Source of the DNA: Chloroflexota bacterium
GTDB taxonomy: Bacteria; Chloroflexota; Dehalococcoidia; Tepidiformales; Tepidiformaceae
Direction: 5' to 3'
Length of the DNA stretch: 5,469 nucleotides
Assembly: GCA_025350285.1 (NCBI GenBank)
Contig: JANXYE010000688.1
Span: forward strand, 1 to 5,469
Shown here: positions 1 through 5,131 of the stretch, piece after piece
Layout: each line of letters starts with the position of its first letter
Position numbering within the stretch: the first letter of the stretch is position 1
Program-made: the position numbers and the translations under genes
The notes under the pieces: model-generated
Databases searched by the model: none
What the model saw: the letters and a program-made list of their open reading frames with translations, nothing else
Told to the model about the DNA's origin: nothing

Positions 1-48
1 GTGAGTGGGCACCGACGTGGCCGGCCGCCTGGCCGCGGGCTCCCCAAA

Positions 49-111
49 GACCGCTCCGTGTCCCTCGCGGCTATGATTTCACGTGAGCCGCCTGAGCAAC
101 GAACGATGCCT
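49..111 (+). repeat. 63-bp direct repeat, copy 1
   Basis: This copy begins GACCGCTCCGTG and ends GAACGATGCCT. It matches positions 212-274 at 60 of 63 bases without gaps, and the two starts are 163 bp apart. The differences are C/G, A/G and C/G at repeat positions 16, 33 and 40. The repeat can be read in frame as 'DRSVSLAAMISREPPEQRTM' in this copy, and the second copy gives a near-identical peptide. No plausible complete gene includes it, however. The flanks of the two copies differ. I do not recognise the family. It may be a dispersed intergenic repeat or a duplicated fragment of a lost gene or mobile element. Confidence 0.9.
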
Positions 112-142
112 CATGGCCGCGAGTGATAACGAGCGGTCCAGT
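111..142 (-). repeat. Inverted partial copy of the 63-bp repeat
   Basis: The reverse complement of this stretch starts ACTGGACCGCTC and aligns without gaps to 208-239. The first 12 bases match perfectly (131-142 against 208-219), and overall 26 of 32 bases match. The segment is therefore a diverged third copy of the start of the repeat, in opposite orientation and directly abutting copy 1. With copy 2 it forms the arms of an imperfect inverted repeat around a 65-bp centre (143-207). Terminal inverted repeats of this kind are seen in small non-autonomous elements, but no transposase or clear target-site duplication is visible. Confidence 0.7.
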
Positions 143-211
143 GTTCAAGCCGGACCTGGCCCGGTGGCTCCCGAGTTCGTGCCACCGCAAGCAACGAGCC
201 GTCAGAGACTG

Positions 212-274
212 GACCGCTCCGTGTCCGTCGCGGCTATGATTTCGCGTGAGGCGCCTGAGCAACGAACGATGCCT
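212..274 (+). repeat. 63-bp direct repeat, copy 2, abutting the lipoprotein stop codon
   Basis: This is the second copy of the 49-111 repeat (60 of 63 identical). Its last base is the first base of the tta triplet at 274-276, which is the TAA stop of the minus-strand lipoprotein gene. The repeat therefore lies immediately downstream of that gene in its direction of transcription. It has no run of T residues and does not look like an intrinsic terminator. The position suggests insertion or duplication at the 3' end of the gene, or a role in 3' end processing, but both are inference. Confidence 0.9.
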
Positions 275-1056
275 TAGCGGCCGCCACCGCCCGCCAGTTC
301 GCTCACGGTGTAGGGCGGCTTGAAGTCGTCGTCCGCCGGGTTGGTGTTGACGTTGGTGGCCTTCAACGAAACCTTGTTACCGCTGAACGTACCATCCAAG
401 AGGAGCAGGACGCCGTTCGCATCGGCCGCGCAAAGCGTCCCGTCGCTGGCGGAGCCCTTGACCGCAAAGCAGTTCGCCTTGGTCCCGGCAATCGTCTGGC
501 CGGTGACTGGCGTTACTGTCGTGGTCTTGTCCTGCGAAACGGACTGAATGACACCATCCACGGAGAGGCTCCCGAGGAGCGAACCGCCAGACCCGCTCTT
601 GCTCTTCAAGCATTGCTTTTGGCCGGAGGATTCGATGCAGGTGAAGGTGTTCGTCCCGTCGTCGATCAAGAGGAAGGTGGTCTGGCCGCCGGCGATCGTG
701 CCCTTCACGCCGAAGAGCGTCGTCGTGCCTTTCGCGCCCAGCGTGTAGGTGCCTTCGATCGCCTGTCCGCTGGCCGGGGCGAGCTTGCCATCATAGGTCG
801 CGCGGAAGGTGGCGCTCTTCAAGTCCTTGCGGAGCTTCTCAAGGGTGGCGTTTCCGCCGGCGCTGGCAGTCGATTTGCTTGTGGCGCCGGGCGGGTTCGT
901 GGCCGCCGGTTCGACCGATTTTGTCGACGGCGCCGCGGACGTGGCTGTTGTCGATGCGGCCGTGTCATCGCCTCCGCAGGCGGCGAACACGAAGATGGAT
1001 GCGGCGAGACCGGCGCCGAAGAACCGGGGGTATCGCCGGGAGTGTACGAGTTGCAT
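274..1056 (-). CDS. Secreted lipoprotein with Thr/Ser/Ala-rich linker and two cysteine pairs
   Basis: A 260-aa predicted lipoprotein. Residues 1-27 form a lipoprotein signal peptide: basic residues at 7, 8 and 11, a hydrophobic core, then the lipobox FAAC with the acylated cysteine at 27. Residues 28-70 are a disordered Gly/Thr/Ser/Ala/Pro linker, typical of tethering to the membrane. Residues 71-250 look β-rich and carry Cys140/Cys149 and Cys196/Cys209, probably two short-range disulfides. The segment near 242-250 (DDDFKPPYT) follows an alternating Lys/Thr/Val stretch. The overall pattern (polar β strands, 'dg..tftC', 'C...dG', final 'DF.PPY') resembles LolA/LppX-like lipoproteins of Gram-positive-type and Chloroflexota genomes. 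This is recalled similarity, so a lipid- or ligand-carrier role is only a guess. The frame stays open up to 1269, but the ATG at 1056 is chosen because GGAGG lies 8 bases upstream and the signal peptide starts there. The gene is divergent from the surface-protein gene at 1376. Confidence 0.85.
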   Translation of the reverse strand: MQLVHSRRYPRFFGAGLAASIFVFAACGGDDTAASTTATSAAPSTKSVEPAATNPPGATSKSTASAGGNATLEKLRKDLKSATFRATYDGKLAPASGQAIEGTYTLGAKGTTTLFGVKGTIAGGQTTFLLIDDGTNTFTCIESSGQKQCLKSKSGSGGSLLGSLSVDGVIQSVSQDKTTTVTPVTGQTIAGTKANCFAVKGSASDGTLCAADANGVLLLLDGTFSGNKVSLKATNVNTNPADDDFKPPYTVSELAGGGGR

Positions 1057-1064
1057 GACGGGCG

Positions 1065-1069
1065 CCTCC
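1065..1069 (-). promoter_or_regulatory. Ribosome binding site GGAGG of the lipoprotein gene
   Basis: The plus strand reads CCTCC here, giving GGAGG on the minus strand 8 bases before the ATG at 1056-1054. This consensus site decides the start against the upstream in-frame GTG/ATG codons that would extend the protein by up to 71 residues of non-signal-like sequence. Confidence 0.85.
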
Positions 1070-1186
1070 GGAAGTTCGCCGCGATCGTTGCGGCCCCAAC
1101 TCCCGGTAACACGTTCGATGCTGCCGCCGATTCCCGCAACGTGGCGGTTTACCCTAAGGAAACTCCCTATTTCGGCGCGCCGGGTT

Positions 1187-1211
1187 AACCATATAGGCGC
1201 ATTCACGTTCC
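1187..1211 (-). promoter_or_regulatory. Possible ECF-type promoter for the lipoprotein gene
   Basis: On the minus strand the sequence reads GGAAC (1211-1207), then 16 bases, then GGTT (1190-1187). The GGAAC element and the spacing resemble promoters of extracytoplasmic-function sigma factors, which commonly control envelope proteins. The 16-bp spacer includes the AT-rich TATAT, so a weak sigma70-type -10 element is an alternative reading. Transcription would leave a leader of roughly 120 bases before the ATG at 1056. The match is short and could be chance. Confidence 0.25.
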
Positions 1212-1222
1212 CAAGAGGGTAA

Positions 1223-1252
1223 GCCGGGCTTGACCGAACGGCATCGCCCGGC
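1223..1252. promoter_or_regulatory. 7-bp dyad framing the -35 element, operator candidate
   Basis: GCCGGGC (1223-1229) and GCCCGGC (1246-1252) are perfect inverted repeats separated by 16 bases. The left arm ends where TTGACC begins and the right arm ends where CATAAC begins, so a dimeric regulator bound here would cover the promoter. It is GC-only sequence in a GC-rich genome, so chance is a real alternative. Confidence 0.3.
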
Positions 1253-1258
1253 CATAAC
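1230..1258 (+). promoter_or_regulatory. Sigma70-like promoter for the surface-protein gene
   Basis: TTGACC (1230-1235; 5 of 6 to TTGACA) is followed after exactly 17 bases by CATAAC (1253-1258; 4 of 6 to TATAAT). Transcription would start near 1265 and give a leader of about 110 bases before the ATG at 1376. This is the best promoter-like sequence in the divergent region. It points away from the lipoprotein gene. Confidence 0.5.
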
Positions 1259-1367
1259 TCAGATTGCAAACCGGGCCCGCGTGCGAGTCGAGTCGCCGTG
1301 GAATGTGCTAACAGCGCCCCGGGTTACGTCCCGACGATTCGCGGGGTGGCGTCAGTTGTGTCCTTAC

Positions 1368-1373
1368 GAGGGA
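1368..1373 (+). promoter_or_regulatory. Purine-rich ribosome site near the surface-protein start
   Basis: GAGGGA lies 2 bases before ATG 1376, or 4 bases if only GAGG is counted. This is close for a standard site and leaves some doubt between starts at 1376 and 1394. Confidence 0.4.
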
Positions 1374-1375
1374 CC

Positions 1376-2179
1376 ATGATACCGCTGCACGCTATGCGTA
1401 TCGCCGCTTTCGGTTCGATCCTGCTCCTCGTGTTGATGATGGGGCCATCCAGATTCTCTGGCCCGGCCGCCACGCCCGCGAAAGCCGACGGCGCCGAAGT
1501 CTTCACCCAGGTCACGCCCGCCAAGGTTTACTCCGAAATCCCGAGCCATAGCGGCCTTGCCGACGCCGACCCAACCCTCGGTACCACCGGGTATTGCGTG
1601 ACGCTCCAGTTCGATAACCACAAGTCTCTTGGGCCGAACAACGGCTTCTCCGTGGACAAAGGGGTCGTCCTGAGCTCGGCCTACTTCGCGAACGGTTCAA
1701 CGGTCACGACGGATGATGTCTACTGCGTCGTCGTCTCGGCCACGCGCATCACGACGAGCCTGCCCCGCCCGGACATGGTCGTGAAGTGGACCTACCTCGA
1801 TGGTGGAGTGGCCGTGACGACGACGCTAAACATCAAGGTGGTGACCGTCACCTTGAAGGGGATCAACGGGCCGGCCGGTGGCGTGGCCGAGGTCTGCACG
1901 GTGGGATGGGACTCCACCTTCCTCACCGGCAAGGCGGCCAACACACCGCCGGCCGTGCCTGTCTTGTTGGACTCGGTCGTCGCATCCGATTGGAGCACGA
2001 ACCCCGCGGCGCCGCCGACAATCCTCGGTGTTGTGCGCGACGGTCCTGAGTGGTGCGTAAACCTGTTCTCGGCAACACCAATTCCGAACGTGGTGAACCC
2101 AACCCCGACCATCGACGTAACGCTCAAGTTCTACGCGCTCTACGACATCACGCTCAGCGCGGACGACCACCTCATCTAG
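1376..2179 (+). CDS. N-terminal part of the surface protein: signal peptide plus two cysteine-pair modules, ends at TAG
   Basis: As written, this frame makes a 267-aa exported protein. The N-terminus has Arg8, a hydrophobic core (IAAFGSILLLVLMMG) and a likely signal-peptidase site after 'TPAKA'. The mature part has two cysteine pairs (74/117 and 174/227), each followed by alternating hydrophobic β-strand sequence such as VVKWTYLDGG and IDVTLKFYALYD, which fits tandem β-sandwich modules. The ATG at 1376 is preferred. GAGGGA (1368-1373) precedes it closely, and the GTG at 1298 would add 26 non-signal-like residues ahead of the hydrophobic core. The ATG at 1394 is an alternative. The product stops in 'SADDHLI', in the middle of a β-rich stretch, and lacks any cell-wall or membrane anchor. 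If it is stable, it would be released or held by other proteins. Confidence 0.75.
   Translation: MIPLHAMRIAAFGSILLLVLMMGPSRFSGPAATPAKADGAEVFTQVTPAKVYSEIPSHSGLADADPTLGTTGYCVTLQFDNHKSLGPNNGFSVDKGVVLSSAYFANGSTVTTDDVYCVVVSATRITTSLPRPDMVVKWTYLDGGVAVTTTLNIKVVTVTLKGINGPAGGVAEVCTVGWDSTFLTGKAANTPPAVPVLLDSVVASDWSTNPAAPPTILGVVRDGPEWCVNLFSATPIPNVVNPTPTIDVTLKFYALYDITLSADDHLI
2177..2179 (+). other. In-frame amber codon splitting the surface-protein gene
   Basis: The context is CTC ATC TAG GAG ACC. One base change (C to T at 2177) would convert CAG (Gln) to this TAG, giving 'HLIQETGTD'. The frame continues open for 962 codons after it. The possibilities are a recent nonsense mutation, phase variation or strain polymorphism, suppression or readthrough, or a sequencing or assembly error. 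The sequence alone cannot separate these. Confidence 0.9.
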
Positions 2180-2182
2180 GAG
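2178..2182 (+). promoter_or_regulatory. AGGAG overlapping the amber stop, possible restart site
   Basis: The stop codon is embedded in TAGGAG, and GTG 2195 follows 12 bases after the AGGAG. Ribosomes terminating at the TAG could in principle restart there and translate the 957-aa second part. The spacing is longer than ideal, and the match is probably a by-product of an original CAGGAG. Confidence 0.25.
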
Positions 2183-2194
2183 ACCGGTACGGAC

Positions 2195-5068
2195 GTGGTC
2201 CTCATCTTCAGACCGAAGAAACCGGAGCTGCGGCACATCACCCCGATCGTCGGCGCCGATAAGGGCGGCCAAATCCTCATCAGGCAGAATTCGAACGCGA
2301 ACGTGATCGGCTCGTTCCACACGGTTTGTATCGTCCCCTCGGTGGCCAGTGACGTCCTGAACGCGAATGACATCAACTTCGGGAACAGCAACGGGTCGAG
2401 CGTGAGCGCCCTGAGCGTGTTCACGGCGAGCGGGGCCCTTCCCGATCCGCCGGGCGTACCGGCCGGCACGAAATGCTTCATGTGGACGTCCACGACACCC
2501 GGCCTTCAAACGATTGGCCTGCGCTTCACGATGTCCGCCGCGAACCCGGCCAACTCCTCCGGCGTGCCCCAGCAGATAGACGTGACCTGGGACACGGACA
2601 TGGACGGTAACAACGACCCTGACTCGCCCGGCGGCACGCTCGTAAAGCCGTGGAACTTGATCGACCGGACGGTCATCACGGCCGGGGGCGCGCCTGACGG
2701 GAGCAACAGTCTGCTCGGGGCAACGGTGGACCTGCCCCTCACGTTCAACGCTGGCGACGGCCGCTTCTCCGGCAAGATCTCGCTCTCCGAGTGGGTCCTG
2801 GGCAAGCGCCCGGACCCCCACGGCTCCAGCGACGAGCCAACCGACGGTGTCCCGCTGAAGCTCACGATCGTCGGCTCGTGTGGGTACTTCGGTGACACTA
2901 TCGGTACGAAGACGCTTTCGGGCCCCGGCGTGGTCACGCTCGACGGGCACTTTGACTTCGAGGTCCAGGTGCTTGGAGACATCGGGTGCGGAGCCGGGCA
3001 GGTCATCCAGGTGAAGGTCGAGGCCTCCTACCCGCCGTTCATCAACCGCCCGCCAGTGGTTGAAGTGGAAACGGTGAACATCCGCACAACCTTCAGCATC
3101 CCGGTTTCGAGCCCGCTGCTCGCGTGGGTCGGGCAGACCGTGTTGATCGAGTACGGCTTCTCTGGCACGGACTGCGCCGAACTGCCGGTCATCTTCACGC
3201 GCCCCAACAACCAACCGGGGACCTTCGCCCCCGGAGCACAAGGGGCTGCCGAGATCGGATCCGACTTCGCGCGGACGAAGCTCAATCGCTGCCTCACCGA
3301 TATCCGCTACGAAAGCGAAGACCCGGCCCAGATCGATATCACGGCTCAACTCGAAGGCAACGTGTATTCGAAACAGCTGTTCCCGGTGTTCTTCCTCGCC
3401 TTCGAAGACATCTCACAGACGCTCAATTCCGATCCCGCTAACGCGACGCTTACGGTTTCGGAGCTTGGTACGCTCGACGTGCATGTCCGCGGTTGGTTCC
3501 CGGGCGATGACCCATCTGGTCGTCCGGCGGTTTCGCGCGGCGGGAATACTTTCCCCAAAGACCGCTGGATTCTCCCAGATGACTGGTCCACGCTTCGCGG
3601 TCCGGGGGAGTTTCGCCCGACCTGGGCCGCCAGCGCGCCGATGCCGCCCGCGCGGATCACCTGGTTCATGCAGAATGAAAGCACCGTCAACGGGTTCCAA
3701 AGCGGGGTCCGGAGCGGGTCTTCGGGGTTCTTTGTCCCGGACGCCGACCGGCTTGAGTTCGACTTCAACATTCAGCCGGAAACCCGCCTGCCGAGCGTCC
3801 TCGGGTCCCGCGGCAAGCCTCGCATCATCAGCGAGCCGACAAAGCCTGATGGCTCCGCGAATGTCCTCATCTTCGGCGACCTCAACCTCACGTACGAGGG
3901 CTGCACGGTGAACACGCCGACAGGAAACCCGTACTGCAAACCCGACGACGTGGCCGGCCGGGGTGTCTACTTCGTGCTCGCCGACTACCCGGAACTGCGG
4001 GGCAAATGGCCGCCCCTCCGCTCGAACGACGTCACGGCTACGTTCACCTGGCAGGGCTATAAGACGCTCACCTACGAGGACTCCAGCGACCCGTCGGTCA
4101 AGTACGTCGTCGCGCACCTGAAAGACCGCGACGGGTTCTGCGACGCGCTCTCCCTGCATAACGTGTTGGGCGTGCCGGTGGACTTCAAGATCGACAGCGG
4201 CAGCGGCATCATCATCGGCCGGGCCGATGACCCGGCGGCGGTCACGGACTCTCGCCGCTTCGCCATCACGACCACGTTCGACACGCTGGATGATCGCGGC
4301 AACCCCGTGAACGCGACGCTGGTGCGGACAGTCAAACAGGATGACGAGTGCCAGGCCTGGATCAAGGTCGTCAACAGCCTCGAAACCCCGGCAAATGTCC
4401 TCGTGACGTTCGCCCCGCCGCCGTCGCCCGTACCCGGGCAACTCGCCATCGTCCGCTTCGATTGCACGGCCCCGTTGCTCACCATCAAGAACATCGGGCC
4501 AAACGCGGTGTCGCTGGCCGGGTTCGGCATTCGCGCCGATACGAGCAACGATCTCCTTCATCCTGAGGCCCACCTGGGGCTGCTCGGGCAACTGGCGCCC
4601 GGCCAGACCACCACGATAACCGGCGTGGAAGCGGCGTGGATTTACAACGAGATTCAGGCGCTGGCTGGAGCGTCGTACGCAAGGATCATCTGGGAAGAAG
4701 CGACGATTAGCATCGCGGACTGCAAGGGCGCAATCGTGACGCCGCCCACGCCAACGTTCGCGGCCGATGGCGAAGGGACGATTGTACTGGACATCATCGT
4801 GCCCTTCGCGGTGTTCAACAACGTCCAACTGGAGCGCGGCTGGAACCTCGTTTCGGCCGGCGGGGCGAAGTCGATCAACATCGTGGATGCGGTCGGAGCG
4901 AACGTTGCTAAGCTCGGGGTGGTCTACCTCTGGGACCAGGCCAGCCAGGCCTGGCGCGCCTTTTTCCCAGACCTGGCGCCAGCCCTGAACACGCTCACCG
5001 CACTCGAGCCGGGGAACGCCTACTGGGTGTTCGCAAAAGAACCGTTTACGCTGAAGGTGCCGAAGTAG
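2195..5068 (+). CDS. C-terminal part of the surface protein: β-rich modules, Ca-loop, lamin-tail-like and GWNLVS domains
   Basis: From GTG 2195 this frame gives 957 residues; the frame itself is open from 2180. It has no signal peptide, although the sequence is clearly extracellular in style: 12 cysteines, abundant Thr/Gly/Asn/Pro, and no transmembrane segment. Residues 45-94 hold a third cysteine pair like those of the upstream part. Residues 133-143 read DTDMDGNNDPD, matching the DxDxDGxxD calcium loop of thrombospondin type 3/dockerin-like repeats. Residues around 719-735 (CQAWIKVVNSLETPANVLV) resemble Ig-like modules. Residues about 748-840 (LTIKNIGPNAVSLAGFGIR ... LAPGQT) fit the lamin-tail pattern. 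Residues 879-957 (ERGWNLVSAGG ... VYLWDQ ... GNAYWVF) form a conserved C-terminal domain that I recall at the ends of many Dehalococcoidia-type exported proteins. Lack of an export signal implies the segment works only when joined to the upstream half. It ends with TAG at 5066-5068. Confidence 0.8.
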   Translation: MVLIFRPKKPELRHITPIVGADKGGQILIRQNSNANVIGSFHTVCIVPSVASDVLNANDINFGNSNGSSVSALSVFTASGALPDPPGVPAGTKCFMWTSTTPGLQTIGLRFTMSAANPANSSGVPQQIDVTWDTDMDGNNDPDSPGGTLVKPWNLIDRTVITAGGAPDGSNSLLGATVDLPLTFNAGDGRFSGKISLSEWVLGKRPDPHGSSDEPTDGVPLKLTIVGSCGYFGDTIGTKTLSGPGVVTLDGHFDFEVQVLGDIGCGAGQVIQVKVEASYPPFINRPPVVEVETVNIRTTFSIPVSSPLLAWVGQTVLIEYGFSGTDCAELPVIFTRPNNQPGTFAPGAQGAAEIGSDFARTKLNRCLTDIRYESEDPAQIDITAQLEGNVYSKQLFPVFFLAFEDISQTLNSDPANATLTVSELGTLDVHVRGWFPGDDPSGRPAVSRGGNTFPKDRWILPDDWSTLRGPGEFRPTWAASAPMPPARITWFMQNESTVNGFQSGVRSGSSGFFVPDADRLEFDFNIQPETRLPSVLGSRGKPRIISEPTKPDGSANVLIFGDLNLTYEGCTVNTPTGNPYCKPDDVAGRGVYFVLADYPELRGKWPPLRSNDVTATFTWQGYKTLTYEDSSDPSVKYVVAHLKDRDGFCDALSLHNVLGVPVDFKIDSGSGIIIGRADDPAAVTDSRRFAITTTFDTLDDRGNPVNATLVRTVKQDDECQAWIKVVNSLETPANVLVTFAPPPSPVPGQLAIVRFDCTAPLLTIKNIGPNAVSLAGFGIRADTSNDLLHPEAHLGLLGQLAPGQTTTITGVEAAWIYNEIQALAGASYARIIWEEATISIADCKGAIVTPPTPTFAADGEGTIVLDIIVPFAVFNNVQLERGWNLVSAGGAKSINIVDAVGANVAKLGVVYLWDQASQAWRAFFPDLAPALNTLTALEPGNAYWVFAKEPFTLKVPK

Positions 5069-5081
5069 TGGCGCTTAGAAG

Positions 5082-5110
5082 CTCCGCCGGTACCCTCGAA
5101 TGAGGCGGGG
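5082..5110 (+). terminator. Weak stem-loop between the surface-protein genes
   Basis: CTCCGCC (5082-5088) can pair with GGCGGGG (5104-5110), giving 7 bp including one T-G pair and a 15-base loop. No T-rich run follows, so if it matters it is more likely an mRNA-stability or attenuating hairpin than a full intrinsic terminator. Only 63 bases separate the two genes, consistent with cotranscription. Confidence 0.2.
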
Positions 5111-5131
5111 GATGTTGGGAACGGTTCAGCC

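Larger units (their letters stand above)
1..273. other. Left-end region without a convincing gene; repeats and a central hairpin
   Basis: No reading frame here has a good ribosome site plus protein-like composition. A frame open from base 1 ends at TGA 124-126 and could be the tail of a gene entering from the left, but its 41 residues are Arg/Pro/Gly rich and unrecognised. Between the inverted repeat arms lies a perfect 7-bp stem, CGGTGGC (162-168) pairing with GCCACCG (181-187), with a 12-base loop. No T tract follows on either strand, so it is not a classic intrinsic terminator. The nested arrangement could form a folded RNA or a cruciform. Its role is unknown. Confidence 0.5.
1057..1375. 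other. Divergent intergenic control region
   Basis: This stretch separates the start of the lipoprotein gene from the start of the surface-protein gene and contains no supported coding sequence. It holds the promoter candidates and dyad listed separately, the perfect palindromes GGCGCGCC (1174-1181) and GGTTAACC (1183-1190), and the CGGGCCCG palindrome (1272-1279) in the probable leader of the plus-strand gene. I compared it with the common riboswitch cores I know and found no complete match. Confidence 0.5.
1376..5068 (+). pseudogene. Large secreted multi-domain surface protein interrupted by one in-frame TAG
   Basis: Read as one gene, this frame encodes 1,230 positions, with an amber codon at position 268 and the final stop TAG at 5066-5068. 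The two halves are in exactly the same frame, and the five codons between the TAG and the next GTG (Glu-Thr-Gly-Thr-Asp) fit the surrounding β-strand sequence. This points to a nonsense change or recoding rather than two genes. Order of parts, numbered from the ATG: signal peptide 1 to about 38; cysteine-pair modules with Cys 74/117, 174/227 and 318/367; calcium-type loop at 406-416; long β-rich region with further cysteines to about 1000, including a 'CQAWIKVVNS' stretch at 992 like Ig-type modules of Chloroflexota surface proteins; lamin-tail-like domain at about 1020-1110; C-terminal GWNLVS domain from 1155 to the end. The mature protein has 16 cysteines, an even number that suits disulfide-stabilised extracellular domains. 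Its function is unknown; a structural or adhesive cell-surface role is inferred. Confidence 0.65.

Noticed and set aside
1..273. CRISPR array
   Set aside because: The repeats are 63 bp with only two direct copies 163 bp apart and one inverted partial copy; there is no regular spacer pattern and no cas gene.
83..277. 64-codon plus-strand frame across the repeats
   Set aside because: GTG start without a ribosome site, Pro/Arg/Ser-rich composition, no recognisable family, and it is built largely from the repeat sequence.
613..1188. 191-codon plus-strand frame opposite the lipoprotein
   Set aside because: Arg/Gly/Ala-rich shadow; the minus strand has a lipobox, linker and cysteine pairs that make a convincing gene.
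1057..1269. N-terminal extension of the lipoprotein by 71 residues
   Set aside because: The extension would bury the lipoprotein signal peptide inside the protein, and a GGAGG ribosome site stands 8 bases before the ATG at 1056.
1262..1340. Cyclic-di-GMP (GEMM) riboswitch in the plus-strand leader, suggested by GCAAACC and a later GGGTTACG
   Set aside because: The central conserved GACGCAAAGCC block and the GAAA tetraloop-type hairpin are missing, and the spacing is too short, so only two short matches remain.
1826..3349. 507-codon open frame on the minus strand
   Set aside because: It lies fully antisense to the surface-protein gene and is packed with Arg, Asp, Val and Gly. No signal peptide, recognisable domain or ribosome site is evident. 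GC-rich genes commonly leave the opposite strand open.
3413..4828. 471-codon open frame on the minus strand
   Set aside because: Same reasons: Arg-rich shadow of the plus-strand gene, with no recognisable family, while the plus frame shows coherent extracellular domains.
5082..5110. Strong intrinsic terminator after the large gene
   Set aside because: The 7-bp stem has a 15-base loop and no following T run, so it is kept only as a low-confidence hairpin.
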